From contig NZ_WHNY01000060.1 in NCBI RefSeq assembly GCF_013141695.1, forward strand, positions 372,001 to 436,000: a stretch of DNA of 64,000 nucleotides, in the 5' to 3' direction. Origin of the DNA: Paenibacillus plantarum. GTDB taxonomy: Bacteria; Bacillota; Bacilli; Paenibacillales; NBRC-103111. Numbering within the stretch: position 1 is the first letter of the stretch; every line of letters starts with the position of its first letter. Made by a program: the position numbers and the translations under genes. The notes below the pieces were generated by a model. The model saw only the letters and a list, made by a program, of their open reading frames with translations, was not told the DNA's origin and searched no databases. Below, in pieces: positions 1 through 8,667 of this stretch.

Positions 1-897
1 AATATTGCAAAGGAAATATCATTACATAATTCCTTAGAGCTTGCTGCTATTTGTGATGTTAATAACCTTCGACTACTAGATGCTGAAAAACTCTATATGA
101 AGAACAATGATATTTTTTTTACGACAGATTACCATAAGTTATTTTGCGACCAGATTGACACAATTGTTGTTTCTGTAGGGATGGAAGACAGTTTTGGGAT
201 CGCAAAAAATGTTTTGCTTGCGAACAAACACTTGTTTATCGAAAAACCATTTACGTTGACATGTGAACATGCTGAGGAACTTCAAAATATCGCAGTCCAA
301 CGTGGACTCACGATTCATATTGATCATCTCATGATTTATCATTCAGCAATAATTAAAATTAAGTCCATTTTAGTAGAGTCTAATTCAATATTAACTTTTG
401 AAGCAACCAGAGTGACTACTGGTAAATCTAAAGGGCTTGCTGAGTTGCTTTGGGATTTGGCTGTTCATGACTTAGCAGTACTGGACTATTTGTTGAACGG
501 TCGAGAGCTAGAACTTCTTTATGTTGAGTATCTTGCAGATGAAGTTGTTTTAACACTGACCAGCAATTCGTTTATTGGACGGATCAAGGTTGGACACAAC
601 GCGGTGGTCAAAGAACGATACTCAAAAATAAGTATTTCTGATAAGGAAATCCATTTTGATGAATTGGATGATAGAAAGATTTTCACTATTTACGATAAAA
701 ATAGGAATGAATTTCTGAGCAACCCTGTCCATGTAACCTATGATGGCCCCAGCGCATTGACAACTAGTTTATCTCATTTTATTAACTGTATACATCATCA
801 TAGAAAATCAATGTCAGGCCCAGAACAAGCAATTAGAGGGATTCAAGTAATTGAAAAGGCAGTAAAGTTTTTGAAAATGGAGGTGGTTAACGAATGA
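1..897 (+). CDS. Gfo/Idh/MocA-family oxidoreductase, 5' partial
   Basis: The reading frame is open from base 1, so the true start and the first part of the Rossmann fold lie outside the window; 298 residues are visible. The N-terminal part reads LAAICDVN, typical of the NAD(P)-binding domain after the glycine-rich loop, followed by the EKP motif (EKPFTL) that carries the catalytic lysine of this family. The C-terminal half is the alpha/beta dimerisation domain. Family members oxidise or reduce sugars or sugar nucleotides. The stop overlaps the next gene, an LpxA-like acyltransferase, by 4 bases, so the two are translationally coupled and probably modify the same nucleotide sugar (inference). 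Its AT-rich composition matches the next two genes. Exact substrate unknown. Confidence 0.85.
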   Translation, partial: NIAKEISLHNSLELAAICDVNNLRLLDAEKLYMKNNDIFFTTDYHKLFCDQIDTIVVSVGMEDSFGIAKNVLLANKHLFIEKPFTLTCEHAEELQNIAVQRGLTIHIDHLMIYHSAIIKIKSILVESNSILTFEATRVTTGKSKGLAELLWDLAVHDLAVLDYLLNGRELELLYVEYLADEVVLTLTSNSFIGRIKVGHNAVVKERYSKISISDKEIHFDELDDRKIFTIYDKNRNEFLSNPVHVTYDGPSALTTSLSHFINCIHHHRKSMSGPEQAIRGIQVIEKAVKFLKMEVVNE

Positions 898-1691
898 TTC
901 ATGAAAGTGCATTTATTGGTCGAAATGTAATGATTGGTGAGAATGTAAGCATCGGGGAATATTCAATTATCGGTGATAATGTAAGTATTGGTGATGGGGT
1001 TATCGTATGTAGTCATACAAAAATTCATCCAAATACCTCAATAAGCAGCGGAACTTATATAGGAAGTTTTTGTTCTATTGGTGCCCTGCCAAATCTTAAA
1101 GGTTTTGATCAATCAATCGAATCAGGACTAATTATTGGCTCAAATAATATCATTAATGATCATACTGTCATTGCTAGGTCAAAAAATTCGAATAGCAATA
1201 CATGTATAGGTAACAACAATCATATCGGTCACGGCGCATATTTGGGTCATGATACTATTATTGGATATTCAACTACATTATCTGCACATGTGCGAATTTC
1301 GGGTCACACCCAGATCGATGATTTTGCCCATATTGGAATGTCAGCATTTACACATCAGTTTTCTAAAGTGGGAAAATATGCAATGGTAGGTGCTATGGCA
1401 AAGGTGGTTAGAGATATTCCCCCATATTTTCTGGTCGATGGCAATCCAGCAATGATAAAAAAAGTAAATAAAATAGGGTTAGAGAGACAGGGCTTCACAG
1501 TTGAACAGATCAATCAATTGGAGAGCATTTTAAATACATTTGCAAAGAGCTCTTACCCTTCTTTCTCTGATGAAGATCAAGCGAAATTGATGAGACTGTT
1601 TCAAGAAAGTGTTACTTTCTCAAGTTTGATGCAATTTATTGATGAATCGCAAAGAGGGTGTATGAAAATTGATACAAAGTGGGGTAACTGA
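894..1691 (+). CDS. LpxA-like left-handed beta-helix acyltransferase
   Basis: A 265-residue protein made almost entirely of hexapeptide repeats (IGENVSIGEYSIIGDNVSIG and onward), which fold as a left-handed beta helix. The second half follows UDP-GlcNAc O-acyltransferase LpxA closely: LGHD (matching the catalytic-histidine region), HQFSKVGKYAMVGAMAKVV, PPYFLVDGNPA and NKIGLERQGF. The length also matches LpxA (about 262). LpxA makes lipid A in Gram-negative bacteria; this organism appears Gram-positive, so the likely role is acylation of a nucleotide sugar for a surface glycan. The upstream Gfo/Idh dehydrogenase fits such a two-step sugar modification (inference). The ATG overlaps the previous stop. 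The last codons overlap the TTG start of the next gene. Confidence 0.85.
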   Translation: MIHESAFIGRNVMIGENVSIGEYSIIGDNVSIGDGVIVCSHTKIHPNTSISSGTYIGSFCSIGALPNLKGFDQSIESGLIIGSNNIINDHTVIARSKNSNSNTCIGNNNHIGHGAYLGHDTIIGYSTTLSAHVRISGHTQIDDFAHIGMSAFTHQFSKVGKYAMVGAMAKVVRDIPPYFLVDGNPAMIKKVNKIGLERQGFTVEQINQLESILNTFAKSSYPSFSDEDQAKLMRLFQESVTFSSLMQFIDESQRGCMKIDTKWGN

Positions 1692-3360
1692 AAAAATATT
1701 AAATCAATTAAAATATAAGGATTGCGTAATTTCATTTTGTCATGATGATTACCGAAAGATTACCTCAGGTTCACAAAAATATGTTTTAGAGTTGCAACAA
1801 ATGATGAATGATCGCAATATTTCTTGCGTTGCTTTAATCACTGCAAGTAATTATGATGCTGATAAGATCGAACCAAAAAATCTTATTATTGAAGTTGTCA
1901 TTGATAATGAAACAGTTTGTTATTTAACTGCATGGCAAGTAGGCTACTACTTTGGATCCCTCATTACGGCAAACAAGATTAATCTCCTAAGTATTATTAT
2001 CAATAGTTTATTTAGAATGAATATTGCGATGATTGACGAGATTATCAGCAGAATTAATGAAAAACATAATATTGCTGTTCTTCATATTTTGCACGATTAT
2101 TACTCCATTTGTCGAAATATTTTTTTGTTTTATAATGATGAGGAATTCTGCGGTCCCGCACCCATTGGTTCTCCGCGTTGTAAAACCTGTCGTCATGGCG
2201 AGAACCGCGAAGAGCATCACGCATCTATAAATAATCTGTTTATTAAGCATAACGTTACTATTGTAGCACCATCTGAAAATGGAAAACGCATTTTTCTACG
2301 AATATTCCAGCATCTAGAGCAGAGTGTTCGTGTGGTTCCTCATCAGAATGTTATACATTTGAAAAGTTTAATCTCCTCTTATCCATTATCAAATAAGAAA
2401 ATACGGGTTGCATTTCTGGGTTATCCTCTCAAGAACAAGGGTTGGGATGCTTGGTTAAAAATAAATGATATCCCCAATAGATCGGACTATGAATTCTATC
2501 ATTTTACTGTAATTAATCAATCATTGCCGGGGACTATTTTTATTGACACGAGTTTTCACAATGGTGCTAACCAAGACACTACCTCAAGGCTGATTGAACA
2601 TAAAATTGATGTAGTTCTATTATGGTCAAATTGGTTTGGTAATTATAATTACACCTATTATGAAAGTCTGGAGGCTAACTGTTTTGTTATCACCTACAAA
2701 GACAGTGGAAACATTGCAGATCAGGTAAAACATTTTAGAAATGGACTAGTTTTGGATTCTGAGCAAGAACTAGTTGAACTGTTTAACACTAATGAAAAAC
2801 TAAAAGAATGTATTGATAATTACAAAAAGATTAATGACCTATATCGCGTTGTTGTAAATAACCAGTTAGCTGACGAGCTTTTGGATAAAAGGCTTTTCTT
2901 GAGTACTGAAATGCAGAGCTTCGAAGAACAGATGAATAATGATTTTGAGCAAACCATTGATAGTTTAATCCAAGGTAAACTTGAATTGCAACAGGAACTG
3001 CAGAATCAACAATGGGAAAAGCAAGAATTGCAAACCGAACGGCAAGTTCTGCAACAAGAACTGCAAGATCAGCAACGGGAACTTCAAGAATTGCGACAGA
3101 AACTACATGAATATGAAGAGAACTATTCTCATTTAGAACTGCGCTCAAAAGAAGTTGAAAAAAATCATAGTGAAAATTTAGTATATACACTGCATATAAA
3201 GAGTCACTTTGAAGAATTGGAAGGATATAATCACTTAGTTGTCAAAAGATTAAATCAATTGGAAAACGAAGGTTCTCTAAAAACGTTCCTAAGGTCATTT
3301 TATAAGTTTTTTCCTCAAAGTATAAAGCTAAAATTAAAGAATCTTTTCATTAAGATGTAA
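1669..3360 (+). CDS. Glycosyltransferase with C-terminal coiled coil
   Basis: A 563-residue protein. The N-terminal segment (ISFCHDDYRKITSGSQKYV) and the central Rossmann-like part (IRVAFLGYPLKNKGWDAW, then a YYESLEANCFVITY segment) resemble GT-B glycosyltransferases of the family-4 type, where an acidic residue in the last motif binds the nucleotide sugar. Around residues 161-174 is a cysteine motif (CGPAPIGSPRCKTC) that could bind a metal. From about residue 420 to 500 the protein is a Gln/Glu/Leu-rich heptad coiled coil, probably for self-association or scaffolding. The TTG start at 1669 is chosen because AAAGAGGG lies about 10 bases upstream; the gene overlaps the acyltransferase end. It closes the AT-rich three-gene block and is followed by a terminator. 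Substrate unknown. Confidence 0.75.
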   Translation: MIQSGVTEKILNQLKYKDCVISFCHDDYRKITSGSQKYVLELQQMMNDRNISCVALITASNYDADKIEPKNLIIEVVIDNETVCYLTAWQVGYYFGSLITANKINLLSIIINSLFRMNIAMIDEIISRINEKHNIAVLHILHDYYSICRNIFLFYNDEEFCGPAPIGSPRCKTCRHGENREEHHASINNLFIKHNVTIVAPSENGKRIFLRIFQHLEQSVRVVPHQNVIHLKSLISSYPLSNKKIRVAFLGYPLKNKGWDAWLKINDIPNRSDYEFYHFTVINQSLPGTIFIDTSFHNGANQDTTSRLIEHKIDVVLLWSNWFGNYNYTYYESLEANCFVITYKDSGNIADQVKHFRNGLVLDSEQELVELFNTNEKLKECIDNYKKINDLYRVVVNNQLADELLDKRLFLSTEMQSFEEQMNNDFEQTIDSLIQGKLELQQELQNQQWEKQELQTERQVLQQELQDQQRELQELRQKLHEYEENYSHLELRSKEVEKNHSENLVYTLHIKSHFEELEGYNHLVVKRLNQLENEGSLKTFLRSFYKFFPQSIKLKLKNLFIKM

Positions 3361-3407
3361 GGAAATTAATAGTAGTATTCCAAAATTTGCTTTCTTAAAA
3401 CAGTAAA

Positions 3408-3445
3408 GCTGTCATTATGCATCGAAGCATAGTGGTGGCTTTTTT
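3408..3445 (+). terminator. Rho-independent terminator
   Basis: A 13-bp stem (3408-3420 with 3427-3439, several G-U pairs, loop ATCGAA) is followed by six T residues. It ends the AT-rich operon of the first three genes and separates it from the next glycosyltransferase. Confidence 0.85.
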
Positions 3446-3528
3446 AATTTGCGATTCTTTTTAGAAAATGTCGTTTTGTTTCGATTGCCGATTTCGTATA
3501 ATGGATAAGAAGAGGAGGCTGATTTAGT

Positions 3529-4491
3529 TTGGAAGCCAGTAACAAACGGACAGTCAGTGTCCATATTGTCACTTATAACAGCGCTGAATATATCGAGGAT
3601 TGTTTGGAAGCAGTACTGGGACAGTCCCATCCAATTGACCAAATCATTGTCATAGATAATGCATCCAAGGATCATACACTTCATTCGCTGACAAAATGGC
3701 AAGATAGATGCACGATTATTCGAAACGAGCAGAACAATGGCTTCGCCGGAGCTCACAATCAAGCGATTCGGATGACGGAAACGGATTATTGTTTAATCCT
3801 CAATCCAGATGTTGTCCTTGAACCGGATTATGTTCTTAACATATTCCTTGCACTCCAGAATCACCATCAAGCAGGCAGTGCAACAGGTAAATTACTTTTC
3901 AAAGCAGCACCTCATCAGATTGACAGTACTGGACTCATCATCAACAAAGCGCGAAGAGCTTTCGACCGCGGCGCACATCAGACGAGCAACCTATTTAAAC
4001 ACCCGGAAGAAGTCTTCGGTGTCTCCGGCGCCGCGGCTATGTACTCACGCGAAATGATTGACGACATTAGCCTGAATGGCGAATTTTTCGATGAGGACTT
4101 CTTTGCATATAAAGAAGACGTAGATGTGGCATGGCGTGCGCAATTACTAGGCTGGAAAGCACTATATGAGCCAACAGCAATCGCCTATCATGAACGAGGC
4201 TGGAAAGAGGGCGGCAGGAGCAGCAAACCGCTTTTTGTTAGAAGATTATCCTTTATCAATCGCTATAAAATGATGGTGAAGAACGACAATATTAAATCCA
4301 TGATGAAACACATTATTCCACTGTTGGTGTATGAATGCCTTAGTCTTGTATATGCTCTCATCCGTGAACCTAAATTATTAGGAGCTTGGATGGATTTTTA
4401 TCGCAAGTACCCGGAGTTGAGCAACAAGAGAAGCTTAATTCGTTCGAAACAAAGACAAGCATCGTCCTTAATGAATAAATGGTTTATATAA
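3529..4491 (+). CDS. Family 2 glycosyltransferase (rhamnosyltransferase-like)
   Basis: A 320-residue GT-A protein. The N-terminus SVHIVTYNSAEYIEDCLEAV, followed by VIDNASKDHT and the LILNPDV motif (DxD-like metal and nucleotide-binding site), is typical of GT2 enzymes of the WbbL/rhamnosyltransferase group. Further on, FFDEDFFAYKEDVDVAWRAQ carries the usual ED(V/I)D motif near the catalytic base. It would transfer a sugar from a nucleotide donor to a lipid-linked glycan at the cytoplasmic membrane face. The start is TTG, supported by AGAGGAGG at 3511-3518. It is flanked on both sides by terminators, so it is probably its own transcript. Exact sugar not predictable. Confidence 0.9.
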   Translation: MEASNKRTVSVHIVTYNSAEYIEDCLEAVLGQSHPIDQIIVIDNASKDHTLHSLTKWQDRCTIIRNEQNNGFAGAHNQAIRMTETDYCLILNPDVVLEPDYVLNIFLALQNHHQAGSATGKLLFKAAPHQIDSTGLIINKARRAFDRGAHQTSNLFKHPEEVFGVSGAAAMYSREMIDDISLNGEFFDEDFFAYKEDVDVAWRAQLLGWKALYEPTAIAYHERGWKEGGRSSKPLFVRRLSFINRYKMMVKNDNIKSMMKHIIPLLVYECLSLVYALIREPKLLGAWMDFYRKYPELSNKRSLIRSKQRQASSLMNKWFI

Positions 4492-4500
4492 TGAATACCT

Positions 4501-4530
4501 AAGATTAGCAGACGCTAGTCTTATTTTTTT
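4501..4530 (+). terminator. Rho-independent terminator
   Basis: Stem AAGATTAGC (4501-4509) pairs with GCTAGTCTT (4514-4522) around loop AGAC, followed by a T-rich run. It ends the preceding glycosyltransferase. A TATACT box at 4555-4560 just downstream may be the -10 element for the next gene; no clear -35 was seen. Confidence 0.85.
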
Positions 4531-4592
4531 AGGCGAAAATTAATATTCCCGTGCTATACTAAGGATAATCAATCAAAAAATGAGGTCATCAC

Positions 4593-5453
4593 TTGGATTT
4601 ATCCATTATCATCGTGAACTACAAAACGAAGGATCTAACGCTAGCCTGCATTGAATCGGTTTTTTCGTCAACTACATCATACAAATACGAGATCATTCTT
4701 ATTGATAACGCATCTAACGATGGCACTATTCAATCTTTGAATGAGCAGTACCCTCAGGTAGTCACTATCGGCAATACAGAGAACGTAGGTTTCTCAAAAG
4801 CCAACAACCAAGGCATTCGCATATCCAAAGGTCGTTACGTCTTGCTTTTAAACTCCGATACAATCGTGCAACTGGATACTCTAGACGTGATGCTGCAATT
4901 CATGGACGAGAACCCTATTGTAGGGGCTAGCGGCTGTAAAATCGTGCTACCGGACGGTTCACTCGATAAAGCTTGCAAACGTGGCTTCCCAACGCCCTCA
5001 GCGTCTTTCTACTATGCATTTGGATTTGCCAAGCTATTTCCGGAAATCCATAGATTTAATCAATATCAGCTTGGTTATTTAGATGCTGACCAACAATATC
5101 CCATCGATTCATTAGTCGGAGCATTCATGCTTGTACGCCGCGAGACGATAGAGCATGTCGGTATGCTGGATGAGGAATTTTTTATGTATGGTGAAGATAT
5201 TGATTGGTGTTATAGAATCAAGGAAGCGGGTTGGGTGAATTATTATTACCCACGTACGCAGATTGTTCATCACAAAGGGGCAAGCAGTCGAAGAAAGCCG
5301 TACAAGATTATATATGAGTTTCATAGAGCCATGTATCTCTTTCACAAAAAGCATTATATGCGTAAATACGCGATGATTACAAATGGTTTCGTGTACGCTG
5401 GAATTGCATTCAAGTTCTTTTTGACTTTATTAAAAAATAAACTAATTAGGTGA
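4593..5453 (+). CDS. Family 2 glycosyltransferase
   Basis: A 286-residue GT2 enzyme: the N-terminus LSIIIVNYKTKDLTLACIES, then ILIDNASNDGT, then LLLNSDT (DxD-type motif). MYGEDIDWCYRIKEAGW is the second half of the active site. The C-terminal 50 residues are hydrophobic and basic, consistent with membrane association. The protein is a paralogue-like partner of the preceding glycosyltransferase. The start is TTG at 4593, with TGAGG about 7 bases upstream. The stop is one base before the ATG of the methyltransferase, so these two genes, and likely the sugar transferase after them, form one operon for assembly of a surface polysaccharide. The sugar transferred is unknown. Confidence 0.9.
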   Translation: MDLSIIIVNYKTKDLTLACIESVFSSTTSYKYEIILIDNASNDGTIQSLNEQYPQVVTIGNTENVGFSKANNQGIRISKGRYVLLLNSDTIVQLDTLDVMLQFMDENPIVGASGCKIVLPDGSLDKACKRGFPTPSASFYYAFGFAKLFPEIHRFNQYQLGYLDADQQYPIDSLVGAFMLVRRETIEHVGMLDEEFFMYGEDIDWCYRIKEAGWVNYYYPRTQIVHHKGASSRRKPYKIIYEFHRAMYLFHKKHYMRKYAMITNGFVYAGIAFKFFLTLLKNKLIR

Positions 5454-5454
5454 A

Positions 5455-6228
5455 ATGATGACTATTACGACTACTAAAATCGTTAAAGAAAAAGACTTTC
5501 ACAATGAAGTTTTTGGCGGAAATAACGATGCCCGAGAAAAAGCGAATGAAAAGTATTACTCTATCACACAAGCCATTATTAACTATTATTCGGACTTGCT
5601 GCTTGCACATTGTGCCAATAAAGACGTATTAGAATACGGTTGTGGTTTAAGCAGTTATTCTTATTTCCTAGTTAGAAACGGCGCTGCATCAGCTAAGGGA
5701 ATAGACATTTCAGATGTTGCTATTCAACAGGCGAATGCAAGAGCGCGAGAAGAGGGCCTACAAGACAAGATGGATTTCTTAGTTATGGATGCTGAAAATC
5801 TTGAATTTGCCAATGATACCTTTGATTTAATTTGTGGAAATGGTATTATTCATCACTTGGATTTACATAAAGCTTATCGAGAGCTTTCAAGAACGATAAA
5901 ACCCGATGGTACGGTTGTTTTCTCCGAACCTTTAGGACATAATCCACTCATTAATTTGTTTCGGAAGTTGACTCCAGGGATTCGGACAGAAGATGAGCAC
6001 CCATTGCTCATGAAAGATATTGAGTTAGCGAAAACCTATTTTGATTCAGTGGAATTGAAATATTTCTACTTAGCAACCCTAGCATTAAGTCCTTTTCGTA
6101 AATTTCCTGCATTTTCTTCCTTAGTTAAATTCGCTGATCGATTCGACAATATGTTGTTCCGTGCGCTTCCTTTTATCAGAAAACATGCTTGGATGGCTGT
6201 TATTGTTCTCAAAAAACCTAAGCTATAG
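5455..6228 (+). CDS. Class I SAM-dependent methyltransferase
   Basis: A 257-residue protein with the class I methyltransferase fold. Motif I is VLEYGCGLSSYSYFL (SAM binding), followed by GIDISD, and motif IV-like ICGNGIIHHL. The pattern matches the Methyltransf_11/25 group acting on small molecules or sugars. Its placement between a glycosyltransferase and the priming sugar-phosphate transferase suggests it methylates a glycan residue, for example as a chain-capping modification (inference). Two ATG codons lie in tandem at 5455 and 5458; the Shine-Dalgarno sequence is weak, consistent with coupling to the upstream gene. Confidence 0.85.
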   Translation: MMTITTTKIVKEKDFHNEVFGGNNDAREKANEKYYSITQAIINYYSDLLLAHCANKDVLEYGCGLSSYSYFLVRNGAASAKGIDISDVAIQQANARAREEGLQDKMDFLVMDAENLEFANDTFDLICGNGIIHHLDLHKAYRELSRTIKPDGTVVFSEPLGHNPLINLFRKLTPGIRTEDEHPLLMKDIELAKTYFDSVELKYFYLATLALSPFRKFPAFSSLVKFADRFDNMLFRALPFIRKHAWMAVIVLKKPKL

Positions 6229-6264
6229 TACATCGTTATCCATTGTTTCGAGGAGGTGAATGAA

Positions 6265-7671
6265 ATGATTCGGAAAAACGAGAAGTTTTTAACCCAAATT
6301 TATGCATTAGCTGACTTTATCACAATTCAATTGGTATTTCTGTTGGCATGGTGGTTGAAGTTCAAAAGCGGTTTTATCCCGCATGAGGTGCCTTTACCTA
6401 TTGGAGAATATGCAATTTGGAGTTTAGTTTACGGGGCTATCGCGGTTGGAATTGGATTTAATATCACGTTGTATTCGCCGAAAAGGAAGAAGAAGTTCGC
6501 GGAAGAATCTATTAGGATTTTTCAAGTGCATATCATCAGTATTTTTGTACTTTTAAGCTTGCTCTTCTTTTTCAAAGCGGTTCATATTTCTAGAACGTAC
6601 TTGGCGATTTATTTTATTGGCAGTGTTTGTTTCATTTCAATTTATCGTTATTTGGTGAAATTAGGCCTGAAGCGACTAAGAAAGAAGGGCTATAATAAGC
6701 AATTCATTTTGATTCTTGGTGCAGGGACGCTAGGGCGGCGCTTTTATGCGAATTTGAAACAACATCCTGAACTCGGGTTTGAGGTAATCGGATTCCTGGA
6801 TGACTATACCGACCAGCATGAAAATAAATATAAGAATTACAAACCAATTATCGGGACTATTGATGAGCTGGAAGAAACACTTCAAAATGTAATGATTGAT
6901 GAAGTTATCATTGCACTGCCGTTGGAGGCACATCTGAAGTTCGGTAAGATCATAAGCATTTGTGAAAAATCCGGTGTTCGGACGATGATTATCCCTGATT
7001 TTTTTGACATTCTGCCATCTAAGCCTCACTTTGATAATTTTGCGGGAATGCCCTTAATTAATGTTCGGGATATTCCACTTGATGAAATGTCTAATCGTAC
7101 GTTAAAAAGAGGCTTTGATATTCTGTTCTCACTAACAGCGATCCTTATTATTTTTCCTTTATTGCTAATTATCGCAATAGCCATCAAACTCACCTCCGAT
7201 GGCCCCATCATCTTCAAGCAAGAGAGAGTTGGTCTGAACCGCAGACGCTTTATGATGTACAAGTTTCGCAGTATGAAGAACCTTGGAGACAAGGCTTCAA
7301 ACACCGAGTGGACAGTAGAAAATGACCCGCGACGAACGAAGGTTGGAACATTCTTGCGTAAAACGAGTCTCGATGAGCTTCCGCAGTTCTTCAATGTGCT
7401 ATTCGGGCATATGAGTGTGGTTGGTCCAAGGCCGGAGCGTCCTTATTTCGTGGAACAATTTAAGGAAGAAGTACCGAAGTATATGGTGAAGCATCACATT
7501 AGGCCTGGGATTACGGGTTGGGCGCAGAGCAACGGCTTGCGCGGGGATACATCGATCGAGGAACGGATTAAACATGATATTTTTTACATCGAAAATTGGA
7601 CTTTTTTATTTGATATTAAAATTATTTGGAGAACTGTTGTTAAAGGCTTTATTAATAAAAATGCCTATTAA
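6265..7671 (+). CDS. Undecaprenyl-phosphate sugar-1-phosphate transferase (polyprenyl glycosylphosphotransferase)
   Basis: A 468-residue membrane enzyme that starts glycan assembly by moving a sugar phosphate from a nucleotide sugar to undecaprenyl phosphate. The N-terminal third has about four membrane spans. The middle (ILILGAGTLGRRFYANL onward) is a CoA-binding-like Rossmann domain. The C-terminal part from about residue 280 is the bacterial sugar transferase domain, with KRGFDILFS, FKQERVGLN, YKFRSM, SLDELPQFFNVL, VGPRPERP and RPGITGWAQ. The ATG at 6265 is chosen because AGGAGGTGA lies 5 bases upstream; an in-frame GTG at 6256 sits within that site. Whether it prefers glucose, galactose or another sugar is not clear from sequence. 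Confidence 0.93.
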   Translation: MIRKNEKFLTQIYALADFITIQLVFLLAWWLKFKSGFIPHEVPLPIGEYAIWSLVYGAIAVGIGFNITLYSPKRKKKFAEESIRIFQVHIISIFVLLSLLFFFKAVHISRTYLAIYFIGSVCFISIYRYLVKLGLKRLRKKGYNKQFILILGAGTLGRRFYANLKQHPELGFEVIGFLDDYTDQHENKYKNYKPIIGTIDELEETLQNVMIDEVIIALPLEAHLKFGKIISICEKSGVRTMIIPDFFDILPSKPHFDNFAGMPLINVRDIPLDEMSNRTLKRGFDILFSLTAILIIFPLLLIIAIAIKLTSDGPIIFKQERVGLNRRRFMMYKFRSMKNLGDKASNTEWTVENDPRRTKVGTFLRKTSLDELPQFFNVLFGHMSVVGPRPERPYFVEQFKEEVPKYMVKHHIRPGITGWAQSNGLRGDTSIEERIKHDIFYIENWTFLFDIKIIWRTVVKGFINKNAY

Positions 7672-7757
7672 ACTAAAATATATTGAAACGACCGCATGAT
7701 TCGCCAACATTTTCCCCATACTAGTGCATATACTGAGTAGGCGGGGAGGTTTTGGGT

Positions 7758-7883
7758 ATGATTGATCATGAAGACGCTTATCAGGATGAACATCTGTCGA
7801 TCGGCAAGGGATTGATTGTCGGTGTGGTCTTCGGTTCCCTGATTTGGGCAGGTATAATTGCAGGTATCGTATATATATGGTAA
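7758..7883 (+). CDS. 41-residue single-span membrane peptide
   Basis: A short frame, ATG at 7758 to TAA at 7881-7883. The peptide begins with an acidic segment (MIDHEDAYQDEH) and continues with one hydrophobic span rich in Gly, Ile and Val (GLIVGVVFGSLIWAGIIAGI). GGGGAGGT sits 7 bases upstream of the ATG, a strong ribosome binding site, and a terminator follows within 20 bases. These signals support a real single-gene unit. It lies between the priming transferase and rfbC, so a role in the envelope or in the polysaccharide machinery is possible but not shown. No family was recognised. Confidence 0.6.
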   Translation: MIDHEDAYQDEHLSIGKGLIVGVVFGSLIWAGIIAGIVYIW

Positions 7884-7901
7884 ATGCATCTCATACAAGG
7901 A

Positions 7902-7940
7902 AAAGGCTGCTGGGGCTGTAAAGCTCTTGGTGGCCTTTTT
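7902..7940 (+). terminator. Rho-independent terminator
   Basis: A long hairpin (AAGGCTGC... pairing with ...TGGCCTT, one bulged base) followed by TTTTT. It lies directly after the 41-residue peptide gene. Confidence 0.75.
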
Positions 7941-8050
7941 ACGCTTGCATAGAGCCCAGACGATAAGGAAGAGGTCACTTGTCTATAAACGGTTGTCTGA
8001 GGCTTTCTACGACTCTCCTGCATATGCTAGTCAATGAGGTGAGAGGACGT

Positions 8051-8596
8051 ATGAAGATAACGCCAACAGCTTTAGCTGGGCTTGTTATTATTGAACCTGA
8101 GGTCCATGCGGACCATCGGGGATTTTTCATGGAAAGTTATCATGCGGCAAAGCTTGCCGTACAGTGGATTACGATAGATTTTGTGCAAGATAATCATTCA
8201 CTTTCGGAAGAGATAGGCGTGCTGCGCGGGCTGCATTATCAATTGAACCCACAAGCGCAAACGAAGTTAGTGCGAGTAGTCGCGGGCTCGATCTACGATG
8301 TGGCTGTAGATATTCGTCCAAGCTCCCCTACATTTGGTCAGTGGGTGGGTGTTACCCTTAGCGCCGACAATAAGCGTCAGTTGTTAGTTCCACAGGGCTT
8401 TGCACACGGCTTCTGTACATTAGAGCCGAAGACGCAAGTGCTGTACAAGGTGGATGCTTATTATTCGCCGCAGCATGACCGCGGGATACGGTGGAATGAT
8501 CCGGCAATCGGCATAGTTTGGCCGACGACGTCACCGATTTTATCAGCGAAGGATGAGAAGCATCCTGTATTGAGGGATGCGGAGATTAATGTATAA
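8051..8596 (+). CDS. rfbC: dTDP-4-dehydrorhamnose 3,5-epimerase
   Basis: A 181-residue cupin enzyme that converts dTDP-4-keto-6-deoxyglucose to dTDP-4-keto-L-rhamnose, the third step of dTDP-L-rhamnose synthesis. Visible family motifs are EVHADHRGFFMESYH, GVLRGLHYQ (active-site histidine), VPQGFAHGFCTL and YYSPQHDRGIRWNDP. The length is the family norm when started at ATG 8051; a TTG at 7979 would add 24 residues unlike the family and is less likely, though it too has an AAGGAAGAGG sequence upstream. The partner genes rfbA, rfbB and rfbD are not in this window. It supplies rhamnose for the neighbouring polysaccharide locus. Confidence 0.93.
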   Translation: MKITPTALAGLVIIEPEVHADHRGFFMESYHAAKLAVQWITIDFVQDNHSLSEEIGVLRGLHYQLNPQAQTKLVRVVAGSIYDVAVDIRPSSPTFGQWVGVTLSADNKRQLLVPQGFAHGFCTLEPKTQVLYKVDAYYSPQHDRGIRWNDPAIGIVWPTTSPILSAKDEKHPVLRDAEINV

Positions 8597-8617
8597 GAGA
8601 ATGCTAGGATTGAAATG

Positions 8618-8660
8618 AAAAGCTGCATGGGCTATTTTCTTTAGCCGATGCAGCTTTTTT
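8618..8660. terminator. Bidirectional terminator
   Basis: Stem AAGCTGCATGGGCTA pairs with TAGCCGATGCAGCTT, with an A-tract before and a T-tract after. It serves the converging rfbC and acyltransferase genes. Confidence 0.85.
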
Positions 8661-8667
8661 TATCTAT

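Noticed and set aside
7979-8050. N-terminal extension of rfbC from TTG 7979
   Set aside because: The extension is unlike the family and ATG 8051 gives the normal length; it was left out although a possible RBS exists.
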